The notes under the pieces were generated by a model, which saw only the letters and a program-made list of their open reading frames with translations, did no database searches and was not told the origin of the DNA. Shown piece by piece: positions 8,705 through 17,437 of a stretch of 64,000 nt of DNA. The DNA comes from Clostridiales bacterium (GTDB taxonomy: Bacteria > Bacillota > Clostridia > Lachnospirales > Lachnospiraceae): positions 1 to 64,000 of the forward strand of contig JAGZHZ010000013.1 in the NCBI GenBank assembly GCA_018366495.1. The letters are read 5' to 3'. The translations under genes were made by a program, and so were the position numbers. Each line of letters begins with the position of its first letter. Positions within the stretch are counted from its first letter, which is position 1.

Positions 8705-9669
8705 TGTGCCCCCCTGCCTTTATTTATCTCCATCTCATCTATGTTCCCTTTCTTTATACTTTTTATTTCTGTATAATCGACAGGCAAAACGCTCTTGTCT
8801 TCCAGTGAATCTTTGATCGCTTCTGCTGCCCGATATCCCATTTCATAAGAATTTTGATAAATGGTAGAATATAATATTCCACTTTCAATATCTTCTCTTT
8901 TCAGCTCGCTGACTCCGAATCCTACTACTTTCAAATCGTCATACTCTCCCTTTGCATCTTTTATAATCTGTGCAATGCTTGTTGTTCCATATCCTTCTGC
9001 GCAGAAAACAGCAGTCAGATCCTGTTCTTCCTCCAGCATTCGTGAAATCCGTTCATTCAGAACCCTGACATCTGAATTTCCTTCCAATATCTTTCTAATC
9101 TTTAATTCTGGATACTGTGCAATCGCCTCCTGAAATCCTTCCAGCCGTTCTTTCTGGTTTTGCGCCTCCATTTTTGAGACAATCACAGCAATATTTCCTT
9201 TTCCCTCTGTGATTTCAATAATATCATTCCCTGCCATCTTCCCCGCTTCATAATTATCTGTTCCGATATAGCAAAGCTTCGGCACATCTTCCATATCGCT
9301 GTCCACAAGAACTACGCGGATTCCTTCCTCATCCGCCTTTTCAAGAAGGGCTCGTACTTCATCTGATTCTCCCATTCCTGCAGTCACAATTCCATCCACT
9401 TTAGCATAGATTACACTCTCAATCGCCTGAATCTGTTTTTCTATCTCCATTTTTGTAAATCCCACACATTTTGTGCTGATTCCCAGATCATTTCCCGCTT
9501 TCGTGAATCCGTTTGCCATGCTCCCCCAATACGCCTCGTTCGCAAACGGTGCAATCAAAGTCACTCTTGGCTTTTTCTCTTCTATTTTTATACGTTCTTC
9601 CATCGTTCCAAATATTGCTGCATTGACTGCCAGAAAAATAACCAGCAGGATCACAATTACTTTTTTCAC
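8689..9669 (-). CDS. Membrane-anchored sugar-binding protein of the LacI/RbsB fold (module 1)
   Basis: A 326-residue type I periplasmic-binding protein. An N-terminal hydrophobic anchor (VIVILLVIFLAVNAAIFG) without a lipobox suggests it is tethered by an uncleaved helix. The mature part has the RbsB/Peripla_BP_4 pattern: TLIAPFANEAYWGSMANGF, then DGIVTAGMGES, VVLVDSDM, YIGTDNYEAGKMAG and VVGFGVSEL. The start codon is GTG behind GGGAGG. No ABC permease or ATPase for sugar uptake lies next to it; instead kinase and regulator follow directly. It is therefore likely a sensing subunit that binds a sugar or similar small ligand and informs the kinase. Confidence 0.88.
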   Translation of the reverse strand: MKKVIVILLVIFLAVNAAIFGTMEERIKIEEKKPRVTLIAPFANEAYWGSMANGFTKAGNDLGISTKCVGFTKMEIEKQIQAIESVIYAKVDGIVTAGMGESDEVRALLEKADEEGIRVVLVDSDMEDVPKLCYIGTDNYEAGKMAGNDIIEITEGKGNIAVIVSKMEAQNQKERLEGFQEAIAQYPELKIRKILEGNSDVRVLNERISRMLEEEQDLTAVFCAEGYGTTSIAQIIKDAKGEYDDLKVVGFGVSELKREDIESGILYSTIYQNSYEMGYRAAEAIKDSLEDKSVLPVDYTEIKSIKKGNIDEMEINKGRGAQWHIY

Positions 9670-9818
9670 CCTGATGTCCTCCCTCGTTTCTGTTCTATTT
9701 TAAATTGATGCAACGCAAGTTTTCATGTTATATACAGTATACTATATTGTTTCCCGACAGACAGATGGTTTCTATATGAATATCCCTAAGCATATCTATT
9801 ATAATACAAAATAAAAAA

Positions 9819-9853
9819 GCAGAGTTGTTCTCCACATGATACCGCAACTCTGC
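9819..9853 (-). terminator. Terminator of the secreted esterase gene
   Basis: GCAGAGTTG (9819-9827) pairs with CAACTCTGC (9845-9853). On the minus strand, downstream of the esterase stop at 9916, a U-rich run (TTTTTTATTTT) follows. The plus-strand side is also T-rich, so it can work in both directions. Confidence 0.85.
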
Positions 9854-9915
9854 TTCTTTATTTTCATCTATCTTTCTGCTCTTTTTCTTTTGACTGTCTG
9901 GTTCTGTTTATGTTT

Positions 9916-11259
9916 TTATTCTGGTGTGTATGGTGTTTCCTGCTGCTGTGCAAACAGCCAGTCACGAATTGCATCATTTGCAAAAGATGGTCTCCATGAC
10001 CAGTGAGGATTTGGAACTGTTGTTCCGGCAATATATTCTGTATACAAAACATTGGCGCCTGATTCTTCTGCTGCTGCAAGCTGCTCTTTTGCTTCCTCCT
10101 CTGATGCCTCTCCTCTTGCATAACCATTCCAGCCCTGTTCATCCATTCTGCGTTCTACTACCGCTCCCTGTGCTTCCAGATCGGCAATATTATCTCGGAA
10201 TCCATTCACGCGCTCTTCCGAATCGTCACTTGACACAAGTGCCCAGATTGGCTTGTCTGCAATCTCTGCAAGTCCTTCTTCACTATATACATCAGCGGAA
10301 GCGATATTGATCTGTGCAGCATACAGATCTGGATACGCTGTACTCAAAGCCCATGTTCCGCGTGATCCCATGGAAAGACCTGTTCCATAGATTCTGCTTG
10401 CGTCAATATCATATTCCCCTATCAGTTCGTCAATCACATTTTTTACATTTTCCCCGTCCTGATTCGGACCATATTCTGGATCTTCCTCAGTTCCATTGTT
10501 CTGAGACCAACTGTGACTTGGAGACTGCGGCGCCAATACAAAGCACGGATGTTCTTCCTGTGCATCTTCTCTCGCAAATTCAAGCGCACTCGGATTTCCC
10601 ATAAGCTGCGTCTCATTATTGACCCCATTACTTCCTGACTCTCCAGCTCCATGTAAAAATACAACGAGCGGAAGCGCTTCTTCTTCGCCTTTTTCTTCAT
10701 ATCCTTCCGGAATATACAGACGGTATGGAAGCTCACTGCCATCTTCCGGATTTGTATACGTTAATTCTAAGAATTCATCCACAAGTAAATTCTGCTCTGC
10801 TGTGTTTGTAAAGGAACCTGCCTCCACAATATCCCCAGATGCCAGTGTCACATTTGCTGTCTGCTGAATCGTCAGATTGATCGGCAGTCTCATATTTTCC
10901 CCGTTTGCATACAAAAGCGTTCCGCCTTCCCCTGCGCCCGGCGTCAGATCTACGCTCAGTTCCACGAAGACATATTTTCCCTGTGCCTCCGCTTCCCCTT
11001 TTTCTCCGCTGTTATTTACATACACCTTGCTGATCTTTCGTCCCGGAACCTTGTAAGAAGAAAGACTGACTGTTCCTGCTGCAACTTCTCCCGGATATTC
11101 AATCATCACACAGGTCACTGCCTGTCCATCCTCCAGTGTCTCTGCGATTGCTGTCACCCCTGTCAGTTCCACAATATCTCCTGTCTCCTCTGCACTGACA
11201 GAAAGTCCCATCACCATCATGCCTGCCAGTAAACCTGCTGCCGCCTTATTCCACTTCAT
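9916..11259 (-). CDS. Secreted alpha/beta-hydrolase esterase with N-terminal Ig-like domain
   Basis: A 447-residue exported protein with a signal peptide ending near SVSA. Residues about 25-155 form a beta-rich domain like the Ig-like region seen in some extracellular esterases. Residues about 160-447 form an alpha/beta hydrolase of the PHB-depolymerase/feruloyl-esterase type: oxyanion segment VVFLHGAGESG, nucleophile elbow GLSMGSRG (Ser near 296), an acidic candidate in SSDDS and a late His in NPHWSW. It probably removes acyl or aryl groups from polysaccharide or glycoside side chains; the substrate is not known. It lies between two sensing modules with its own promoter and terminator. Confidence 0.85.
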   Translation of the reverse strand: MKWNKAAAGLLAGMMVMGLSVSAEETGDIVELTGVTAIAETLEDGQAVTCVMIEYPGEVAAGTVSLSSYKVPGRKISKVYVNNSGEKGEAEAQGKYVFVELSVDLTPGAGEGGTLLYANGENMRLPINLTIQQTANVTLASGDIVEAGSFTNTAEQNLLVDEFLELTYTNPEDGSELPYRLYIPEGYEEKGEEEALPLVVFLHGAGESGSNGVNNETQLMGNPSALEFAREDAQEEHPCFVLAPQSPSHSWSQNNGTEEDPEYGPNQDGENVKNVIDELIGEYDIDASRIYGTGLSMGSRGTWALSTAYPDLYAAQINIASADVYSEEGLAEIADKPIWALVSSDDSEERVNGFRDNIADLEAQGAVVERRMDEQGWNGYARGEASEEEAKEQLAAAEESGANVLYTEYIAGTTVPNPHWSWRPSFANDAIRDWLFAQQQETPYTPE

Positions 11260-11308
11260 AATAAAACCCTCCTTTTTTGTTTTATACCATGCTGTTTTCG
11301 ATGGCTTT

Positions 11309-11317
11309 ATTATATCA
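11309..11317 (-). promoter_or_regulatory. Extended -10 promoter of the secreted esterase
   Basis: On the minus strand TGATATAAT (TG-N plus TATAAT) sits about 50 bases before the esterase start. No good -35 box is visible, which is common for extended -10 promoters and for genes needing an activator. Confidence 0.5.
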
Positions 11318-11384
11318 TCCTCTTTTTCTTTTTTTTGTTCTATATATTTGCTTTCTCATGTCAATGTTTGGACAAATAACTGTA

Positions 11385-11446
11385 CTATTTTGCTGTGCTT
11401 CCACTTTTTTGCACACATTGTTTTTTGTATTCACGGAAATCCCGTT
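11385..11446 (-). pseudogene. Relic of the C-terminus of a second AraC-type regulator
   Basis: Just downstream of the module 2 regulator, the minus strand encodes TGFP then, after a one-base frameshift, REYKKQCVQKSG and a stop. This repeats the end of the intact neighbour, SPREYRKQCVQKKG. The DNA of the two ends is nearly identical over about 26 bases (11411-11436 against 11479-11506). It is best read as the surviving tail of a duplicated or recombined regulator gene. Confidence 0.6.
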
Positions 11447-11462
11447 CTATTTAAATATCTGC

Positions 11463-12209
11463 TCATCCCTTTTTCTGCACACATTGTTTTCTGTATTCTC
11501 GTGGAGATAGCCCAACTTTTTGTCTGAAAACGTTTGAAAAATAAGAAAGTGTCTCATATCCGCAATCCTGGCTGATCAGACTGATTGGCAGATTTGTCTG
11601 TCTAAGCAATTTTTTTGCAACGGAAAGTCTTTTTTTCTGAATATATTCTGACAAAGTGTCTCCCGTTTCTTTTTTAAACAAGGTAGACAGATATTCCTGG
11701 TTAAAACCGGCAAATTCCGCAATCTCCTTTCTTGTAATCTCTCGTGACAAATGTTCTTCAACATACAGCTTTATCCTCTCAATCATATCGGAATTTGTCT
11801 GTCCTGCATTTTTTTCCTGCTCCATTTCTTGTTGTTTTACTGGAAGCTTCTGCTGTGCCTTTTTTATTGCGCGCATCAGTTCTTCATTTTCAACTGGTTT
11901 CAGCAGATATTCTGAAACGCCAAGACTGATTGCCTTTTTTGCATAGTGAAAATCAGCAAAGCTGCTTAGAACAATACTGATACAGCAAATTTTTTGTTCA
12001 TTTACCCATTCAATTAAGTCCAGTCCGCTGCCTCCCGGCATCTCAATATCGCTGATTAGCAGATCAATCTTTTCCCGCTCTAAAATCTCCATTGCCTTGT
12101 TCATTGAAAATGCTTTAAATATAAAATCAATCGAAAATTCTTGTCTGTCAATGATTTTTTCTATTCCATTCACAACTGGAACATTGTCATCCACGATCAA
12201 CAAATTCAT
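11463..12209 (-). CDS. YesN-type response regulator with AraC output (module 2)
   Basis: A compact 248-residue regulator. The receiver begins MNLLIVDDN, with the phosphoacceptor Asp in LLISDIEMPGG and Lys in LLKPVE. A short linker leads to the AraC domain (NQEYLSTLFKKETG and TLSYFSNVFRQKVGLSPREYR). The start at 12209 is fixed by an ATGA overlap with the stop of the upstream solute-binding protein gene; an in-frame ATG at 12230 is less likely. It is the last gene of the operon kinase, binding protein, regulator. It lacks the long middle linker of the other two regulators. A relic of a similar C-terminus lies directly downstream. Confidence 0.9.
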   Translation of the reverse strand: MNLLIVDDNVPVVNGIEKIIDRQEFSIDFIFKAFSMNKAMEILEREKIDLLISDIEMPGGSGLDLIEWVNEQKICCISIVLSSFADFHYAKKAISLGVSEYLLKPVENEELMRAIKKAQQKLPVKQQEMEQEKNAGQTNSDMIERIKLYVEEHLSREITRKEIAEFAGFNQEYLSTLFKKETGDTLSEYIQKKRLSVAKKLLRQTNLPISLISQDCGYETLSYFSNVFRQKVGLSPREYRKQCVQKKG

Positions 12210-13684
12210 TTTTCTTTCACCCTTTTCCATTCTTTATACTGCCTCTCAATCTCACGCTTTACTTCCTCTGCGCCCGCCATCTCCATCTCAGAAAGCATTT
12301 TAGGAAGATATACTGTATAATCCAGCATTCCTGTCTCCAATCCATAAATATATTTTTCTGCAATCTCATTTAATTTTTCATTTTGCTCTCTTACATTTGT
12401 ATCATCGAAATAAAAACCTGCAGACTCTGCTGTCTTTGCATTTTTTTGAAATTCTTCTGTCTCTTCCCATAAATTTGGGTCGTTTCCATGCCATATATAA
12501 GAGAGCATCTGATTTGGAAAACTCCATCCCATATTGGGATAATAGCCAGACAGATCTGATGTCACCCCCTCTGGAAAATCAATCGTCCCATCCTCCAGAA
12601 CCGTATAATGCATTCCTTCTATTCCATAGATTAAAAGATTAACAAGTTCTGCATCACTATACAATAAATTTAAAAATTTCATTGCTTCTTCAGGATGTTC
12701 ACATTCCTTTGTGATCCCCCATGGTGAAATCCGTACAGAAGAGTTTGTGATATATGGCTCCAGAAGAGGAACAATCACCATCTCCTGTCCTGAACTTACG
12801 CTTTCCTCCCATTCAATTCCTGGTTTGCACGCACAAAAATAAGAAAATAATTTTCCTGCTTTTACCATCTCAGACCCCTTTATATTCTGTAAAGGCAATT
12901 CTTCTGGCATATATCCCAATTCATACCATCTCCGAATCATCCCTATCCATTCTCTGTAGGAATCTGTATCATAAAAGTTGACGACTTCTCCTTCGTTTTC
13001 CCAGCTGAAATCAAAAATGGAATTTGGAATGGAATCATAAAAGCGATACCGTAATAAGAATCCATTCTGTGTCCACAGAGGTGATGTCATAATTAAATCT
13101 GGTTCCTGTTTACTGATAAATGAAAATAATTGATCCACATCTTGTAATGTATGAATCTTTTCTGGATCAATCTGATATTTTTCTAAAATATCCTTTCTGA
13201 AAGCAATCCCTGCCGATGCTGCGCAGTCTGCTTTTGAAGGAAGAGTATATAAATGACCATTTTGCTTTGTATTCTGAATCTCCTCCCTAGAGACTTGTTT
13301 TAAAATATCTTGTCCATACTGTTCCAGCAGCTCATCCATTTCTTGATATTCAAATTCCCCTGTAATCTTTGAGGCAATATCAATGATAATCCCTTCTTTT
13401 TCAGCCATTATTTTTTCTTCCGTCTGTGTCATAGGAAGAACAGGAATAAAACGGAGATGGACACCTATTTTCTCCCAAACCATCTGATCTGCCTTTTCAA
13501 AGATAAGATTGCAGTCCTCTGGTATCTGAAAATCATATCGTATCATCACATTAAGCGTAACTTCTTCTTGTGCATTACTGACACTTCCTGCCCTTAATAT
13601 CCACATCAAGGTCAAAATTCCTGTATACATTTTTGCTTTCTTTTTTCGTTTCTGTCTCTGTTCTTGCTTCTGCGCCATCTGCAT
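12206..13684 (-). CDS. Extracellular solute-binding protein without transporter (module 2)
   Basis: A 492-residue family 1-type extracellular solute-binding protein. A basic N-terminus and hydrophobic segment (MYTGILTLMWILRAGSVSNA) act as signal peptide or anchor; there is no lipobox Cys. The C-terminal part has the segment LVNLLIYGIEGMHY followed by a glycine and aromatic-rich stretch, as in oligosaccharide-binding lipoproteins of the LipO/DUF3502 kind. The same segment occurs in the module 3 protein at 21419, so the two are paralogues. It starts in TAAATG right after the kinase stop and ends in an ATGA overlap with the regulator. With no permeases near, a sensing role is likely. Confidence 0.88.
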   Translation of the reverse strand: MQMAQKQEQRQKRKKKAKMYTGILTLMWILRAGSVSNAQEEVTLNVMIRYDFQIPEDCNLIFEKADQMVWEKIGVHLRFIPVLPMTQTEEKIMAEKEGIIIDIASKITGEFEYQEMDELLEQYGQDILKQVSREEIQNTKQNGHLYTLPSKADCAASAGIAFRKDILEKYQIDPEKIHTLQDVDQLFSFISKQEPDLIMTSPLWTQNGFLLRYRFYDSIPNSIFDFSWENEGEVVNFYDTDSYREWIGMIRRWYELGYMPEELPLQNIKGSEMVKAGKLFSYFCACKPGIEWEESVSSGQEMVIVPLLEPYITNSSVRISPWGITKECEHPEEAMKFLNLLYSDAELVNLLIYGIEGMHYTVLEDGTIDFPEGVTSDLSGYYPNMGWSFPNQMLSYIWHGNDPNLWEETEEFQKNAKTAESAGFYFDDTNVREQNEKLNEIAEKYIYGLETGMLDYTVYLPKMLSEMEMAGAEEVKREIERQYKEWKRVKEK

Positions 13685-15343
13685 TTACCATCCTTTCACC
13701 TTCGGAATCTTCATCTCAATATGTGCGCCTCCCTCTTTTCTATTTGAAAAAATAATGCCTGCTTTCCCATGATATAAAATAGCTAATCTTTGAGTGACAT
13801 TGTAAAGTCCAATTCCTCCATCTTGTTTTGAAGTTGTAATCTTTTTTCCCTGATTCAGTTCCTGTAAAATATTTTCTGGAAAACCATTGCCATTGTCATC
13901 CACACATAAAATAAGATATGCTTCTCCATTCTCTTCCTTTTGAATTCCCCAGATTCTGATTTTTACTTTTTCATTCAAAGAATGTTTGATTGCATTTTCT
14001 ACCAGTGTCTGAAGCGACAGGATTGGAATTTCTTCTTCATACATTTCCTCTTCTACCTGTATTTCATATTGAAATTCTGTCTGCTTTTTAATTTTTTGAA
14101 TTTCAAAATAATTTTGAATATGTTCCAATTCTTCTTCCAGAGAAATGAAACTGCCTCTGTACAAGATATAGCGAAAATGTTTTGAAAGACATAATGTCAT
14201 TTTCTGTACCATCTCATAATCTTTTGCCTGAGCAAATCCCATAATTGTTGTCAGCGCATTCAAGAAAAAATGGGGCTTGATCTGCATCTGCAAAAGCTGC
14301 ATATTTGCCTCCTGCTTTCTCAGTTTTTCCTCATAGATATCTATTTTCAGGTGTTCAATTTCTGCTGTCATAGAATTCATTGCCTCATAGACCTCACTCA
14401 GTTCCCTATCCAATCCTTCCGGAATCTGATGGGAAGAAAAATCCCCGTTCTTGATACGGTTCATCTGCAATGTCAAATTTTTGACAGGCTTGATCAGTCT
14501 GACACTCAGATAAACAAGGTAAGCTGCCAGAATCAATACAGAAAAACAAACCAGCACGATCAAAACTCTGTTTAATTCTTTAAATGACCGAAAAACTTCT
14601 TCTCTGTTCAAAAGAGCTGTAATCTCAAACGATCCGTCTGAAGATGCTTGTTCCACAGGGAAAAATTTTTTCTGATCCTGTTCTTTAAATGAATTTTGCC
14701 AGATTCCTTCTTTATCTTCCAGAAAAACAGCTTCTAATCCGTCAATCTCCTGTTTCTCAATTTCTTTTAGGAAATTATCTGCTTTGATCCAGCAGCCCCA
14801 GACAATTCCTCCGTTCCGTATTGCCAATAAAAAATAATGGTTTTCCCCCGCTTGAAATTTCTGATATCCTTTTTCAAATGGATTTTCCTCTTTTTCTATC
14901 TGCGCGGCAAATTTTTCCACATACTGTGCCGCCTGACATTGTTGGCAATAATCACTGTTGACATTGCGGATAAATCGAAATGTTTCTTCTTTTTGCAAAA
15001 AAACAGCATCGATCATCGGGTGAGTGAAAATATCTTTTGCATAATAATAATTCAACTCTGAAAGCGCATTCAGCCTGACATATTCAGACTCTGATTCCAG
15101 CTGCTCCAAAAGTTCCCCAGGAACATCTGTGGTCGCCACATATTTTCTGATCGTCTCAAGTGTCACCTCCATCTCAGAAATATATGGTTTTAAAATCTGT
15201 CTGTTTGTAAGGATCAGCTGTTGTTCAAATAAATTCATCGCCATCGAAACACTTCCTGCAAAAAGTCCGATAATCGGCACGATAAACGCAAGAGCCCAGA
15301 CAAGCAGCTTCACATTTAAAGAATGAACCATTTGTTTCTTCAT
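13685..15343 (-). CDS. YesM-type sensor histidine kinase (module 2)
   Basis: A 552-residue kinase with transmembrane helices near residues 12-34 and 265-290 flanking an extracellular dCache-like region of about 230 residues. A HAMP segment and coiled coil follow, then the H-box LLQMQIKPHFFLNALTT, N-box LQTLVENAIKHS and G-box VDDNGNGFP with GGIGLYNVTQRL. AAAGGAG precedes the start. It is the first gene of the module and its stop touches the start of the binding-protein gene. A CQQC pair in the outer domain (around residue 125) could form a disulfide. It is transcribed divergently from the esterase-metallo-beta-lactamase gene at 15601. Confidence 0.92.
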   Translation of the reverse strand: MKKQMVHSLNVKLLVWALAFIVPIIGLFAGSVSMAMNLFEQQLILTNRQILKPYISEMEVTLETIRKYVATTDVPGELLEQLESESEYVRLNALSELNYYYAKDIFTHPMIDAVFLQKEETFRFIRNVNSDYCQQCQAAQYVEKFAAQIEKEENPFEKGYQKFQAGENHYFLLAIRNGGIVWGCWIKADNFLKEIEKQEIDGLEAVFLEDKEGIWQNSFKEQDQKKFFPVEQASSDGSFEITALLNREEVFRSFKELNRVLIVLVCFSVLILAAYLVYLSVRLIKPVKNLTLQMNRIKNGDFSSHQIPEGLDRELSEVYEAMNSMTAEIEHLKIDIYEEKLRKQEANMQLLQMQIKPHFFLNALTTIMGFAQAKDYEMVQKMTLCLSKHFRYILYRGSFISLEEELEHIQNYFEIQKIKKQTEFQYEIQVEEEMYEEEIPILSLQTLVENAIKHSLNEKVKIRIWGIQKEENGEAYLILCVDDNGNGFPENILQELNQGKKITTSKQDGGIGLYNVTQRLAILYHGKAGIIFSNRKEGGAHIEMKIPKVKGW

Positions 15344-15600
15344 AAATAAACTCCTTTCGCCTGCTGCTGCATGTATCTTTCATCATACCGCATTTTTCAT
15401 TAAAATTCACTATGAATTATTTGGTTTTCCTCTTTTCTTTTTGCAAGTTTCACATATACAACTAACATTTTCACAAATTTTTCTAATATTATTGATAGAA
15501 ATTTCTCAACAAAGCCGTTATAGTATTCTTATCTGAAATGTGCCTGTACAGAACGGAAATGTACTGCACACAAATTTTTTTAAGAAAGGAATGTATAATT

Positions 15601-17190
15601 ATGAAAGCAAAACTTTTAAGAGCAATCCTTGTATCAGGCCTGGCTATTTCCTGTGTTGCTCCTTCCCTGACAGTCGGGGCAACCGAATCGGATGCGGATG
15701 ATCTGTCTGTTTTCGAATCCGGAGAAACCGTTGTGGACGACAAAACCATGGAATATCGCCTGTATGATCCATCAGACAACGGATATGAAGCAGAGTCTTA
15801 TCCACTTGTTTTATTCCTGCACGGCGAAGATGCAGTAGGCGATGACAATGAAGCGCAGCTGACTGCAAACCGCGGCGCTACTCTTTGGACAGAAGAAGGA
15901 TTAGCACAGCAGAATCCAGTCTATGTTTTAGCTCCGCAGTGCCAGGATGGAGATTGGACGACAGAAGAAAATGTTGCCCTTGTAAAACAGGCTCTCGATG
16001 ATGTGATTGCAGAAAACAATGTAGATCCAGATCGCATCTATGTACAGGGAATGTCAATCGGCGGAACCGGCACATGGAAAATGCTTCTGGAATATCCTGA
16101 CGTATTTGCAGCCGGAATACCGATCTGCGGACAGATTCCTGAAGAATATTATGAGAATCCAGACGTTTTCAAATCACTTGTAAATATGCCGATCTGGGCA
16201 TTCCACACCGCTGACGATGATGTGATTCCTGCTGAGGAGACTGCAAAAGCCGTTCAGGCATTGAAAGATGCTGGAAGCAAGTGTATAAAATACGAAGAAT
16301 ACTCCGCCGGCTCCATCACACCTGCGCATGAAGTCTGGAACCGTGTCTATGATATCGGAACACCATACAACTGGCTGATGGTTCAGTCCCGCGAGAGAAC
16401 ACAGGACAACACATTAGATCCTTCCTTACTGTTCAGCAAGAAAGAAATCAGCGACACAGTAACACGCGTCTGTGACTACGAATTAGGTCAGATTTATGTG
16501 ATTGAAAATGAAGGCGGCGTTCTTTTGATTGACAGTGGAATGGGCGGCATGGGTGAAGCTGATCTGTATGCTTATATCCGTGATGAAGTGCTGAAAAACA
16601 AAGATGCCGAATTTGATCTTCTGCTGACACACAATCATGTCGATCATGTACTTGGAATTCCTTCTCTTGTAAATTCAGGAAAACTTAAAAACATTTATAT
16701 TCACGAAGCAGATAAAGAAGGTCTCGATGAGTGGATGACAAATCTGAAGGTCGATCTGGGTGATTCCTTAAAATTCCTCAAAGAAGGGGATACTGTGACT
16801 GTAGGAAATGAAACAATTGATGTTCTGGAAGTTCCTGGTCATACACCTGGTTCCATTGTATTCTTCTACAATGATTATATCTTTACAGGTGACGCCATCG
16901 GTTCAGGAGATTTATGGCTGAATGGTGAATACGTTGAAAATTATCTGCCATCTATCCATCATTTTCTGGATGAAATCAAGGCAAGAGGAAACTCATTTGA
17001 AATTCTTCCAGGTCATGCTGAAAATAAGACTCCATTCTATGTACAATATGTAGAAGATATCGGCGCCTGTGCAGAAGGAATCGTGGACGGAAGTCTTCCT
17101 GTCGGTGTCTATACAAGAAGAGTAGGCGCCTATGCAACATATAACTCTGGAAATATTTACTTTGATTCTTCCAAAGTAAAAGCAGAATAA
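15601..17190 (+). CDS. Secreted esterase fused to a metallo-beta-lactamase domain
   Basis: A 529-residue exported protein. After a signal peptide (LLRAILVSGLAISCVAPSLTVGA) comes an alpha/beta hydrolase with oxyanion region LFLHGEDAVG, elbow GMSIGGTG (Ser near 152), an Asp near 205 and His in PAHEVW. A second domain from about residue 280 is a metallo-beta-lactamase fold with the zinc motif HNHVDH (344-349), His in GHTPGS, Asp in FTGDAIG and a last His in LPGHAEN; all expected ligands are present. The start is at MKAKLL, with AAAGGAATG nine bases upstream, not the ATG 63 bases earlier. The pairing suggests two successive hydrolyses, such as ester then lactone or thioester, outside the cell; this is inference. 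Confidence 0.87.
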   Translation: MKAKLLRAILVSGLAISCVAPSLTVGATESDADDLSVFESGETVVDDKTMEYRLYDPSDNGYEAESYPLVLFLHGEDAVGDDNEAQLTANRGATLWTEEGLAQQNPVYVLAPQCQDGDWTTEENVALVKQALDDVIAENNVDPDRIYVQGMSIGGTGTWKMLLEYPDVFAAGIPICGQIPEEYYENPDVFKSLVNMPIWAFHTADDDVIPAEETAKAVQALKDAGSKCIKYEEYSAGSITPAHEVWNRVYDIGTPYNWLMVQSRERTQDNTLDPSLLFSKKEISDTVTRVCDYELGQIYVIENEGGVLLIDSGMGGMGEADLYAYIRDEVLKNKDAEFDLLLTHNHVDHVLGIPSLVNSGKLKNIYIHEADKEGLDEWMTNLKVDLGDSLKFLKEGDTVTVGNETIDVLEVPGHTPGSIVFFYNDYIFTGDAIGSGDLWLNGEYVENYLPSIHHFLDEIKARGNSFEILPGHAENKTPFYVQYVEDIGACAEGIVDGSLPVGVYTRRVGAYATYNSGNIYFDSSKVKAE

Positions 17191-17225
17191 GGTTTTCATT
17201 TTTTCTAAAATTCATAATACATGAC

Positions 17226-17271
17226 AAAGCTGCCATGAGCGCGAATTTCATTTCGCCTCACAGGCAGCTTT
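17226..17271 (+). terminator. Terminator of the esterase fusion gene
   Basis: AAAGCTGCC (17226-17234) pairs with GGCAGCTTT (17263-17271) and a short T-run follows on the plus strand, 36 bases after the stop codon. Confidence 0.75.
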
Positions 17272-17297
17272 TCCCCGTTCAGTTTTCAAAAAATCAA

Positions 17298-17333
17298 AGG
17301 CCTGACGAAAGTAAAAATTCTTCCGTCAAGCCT
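17298..17333. terminator. Bidirectional terminator between the esterase fusion and the permuted GH3
   Basis: A 10-bp stem with one mismatch (17298-17307 with 17324-17333) has CTTTTTGTTTT after it on the plus strand and TTTGATTTTTTG after it on the minus strand. It ends the minus-strand GH3 gene and backs up the first terminator. Confidence 0.75.
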
Positions 17334-17437
17334 CTTTTTGTTTTATATATCTGTCTTATACATCCCTGACCTTGTTTATCTCAAAAATCTCTTGCGCTAT
17401 GGAATGTTTTTCTATATTCTGTCGTCTTTACTGATTT

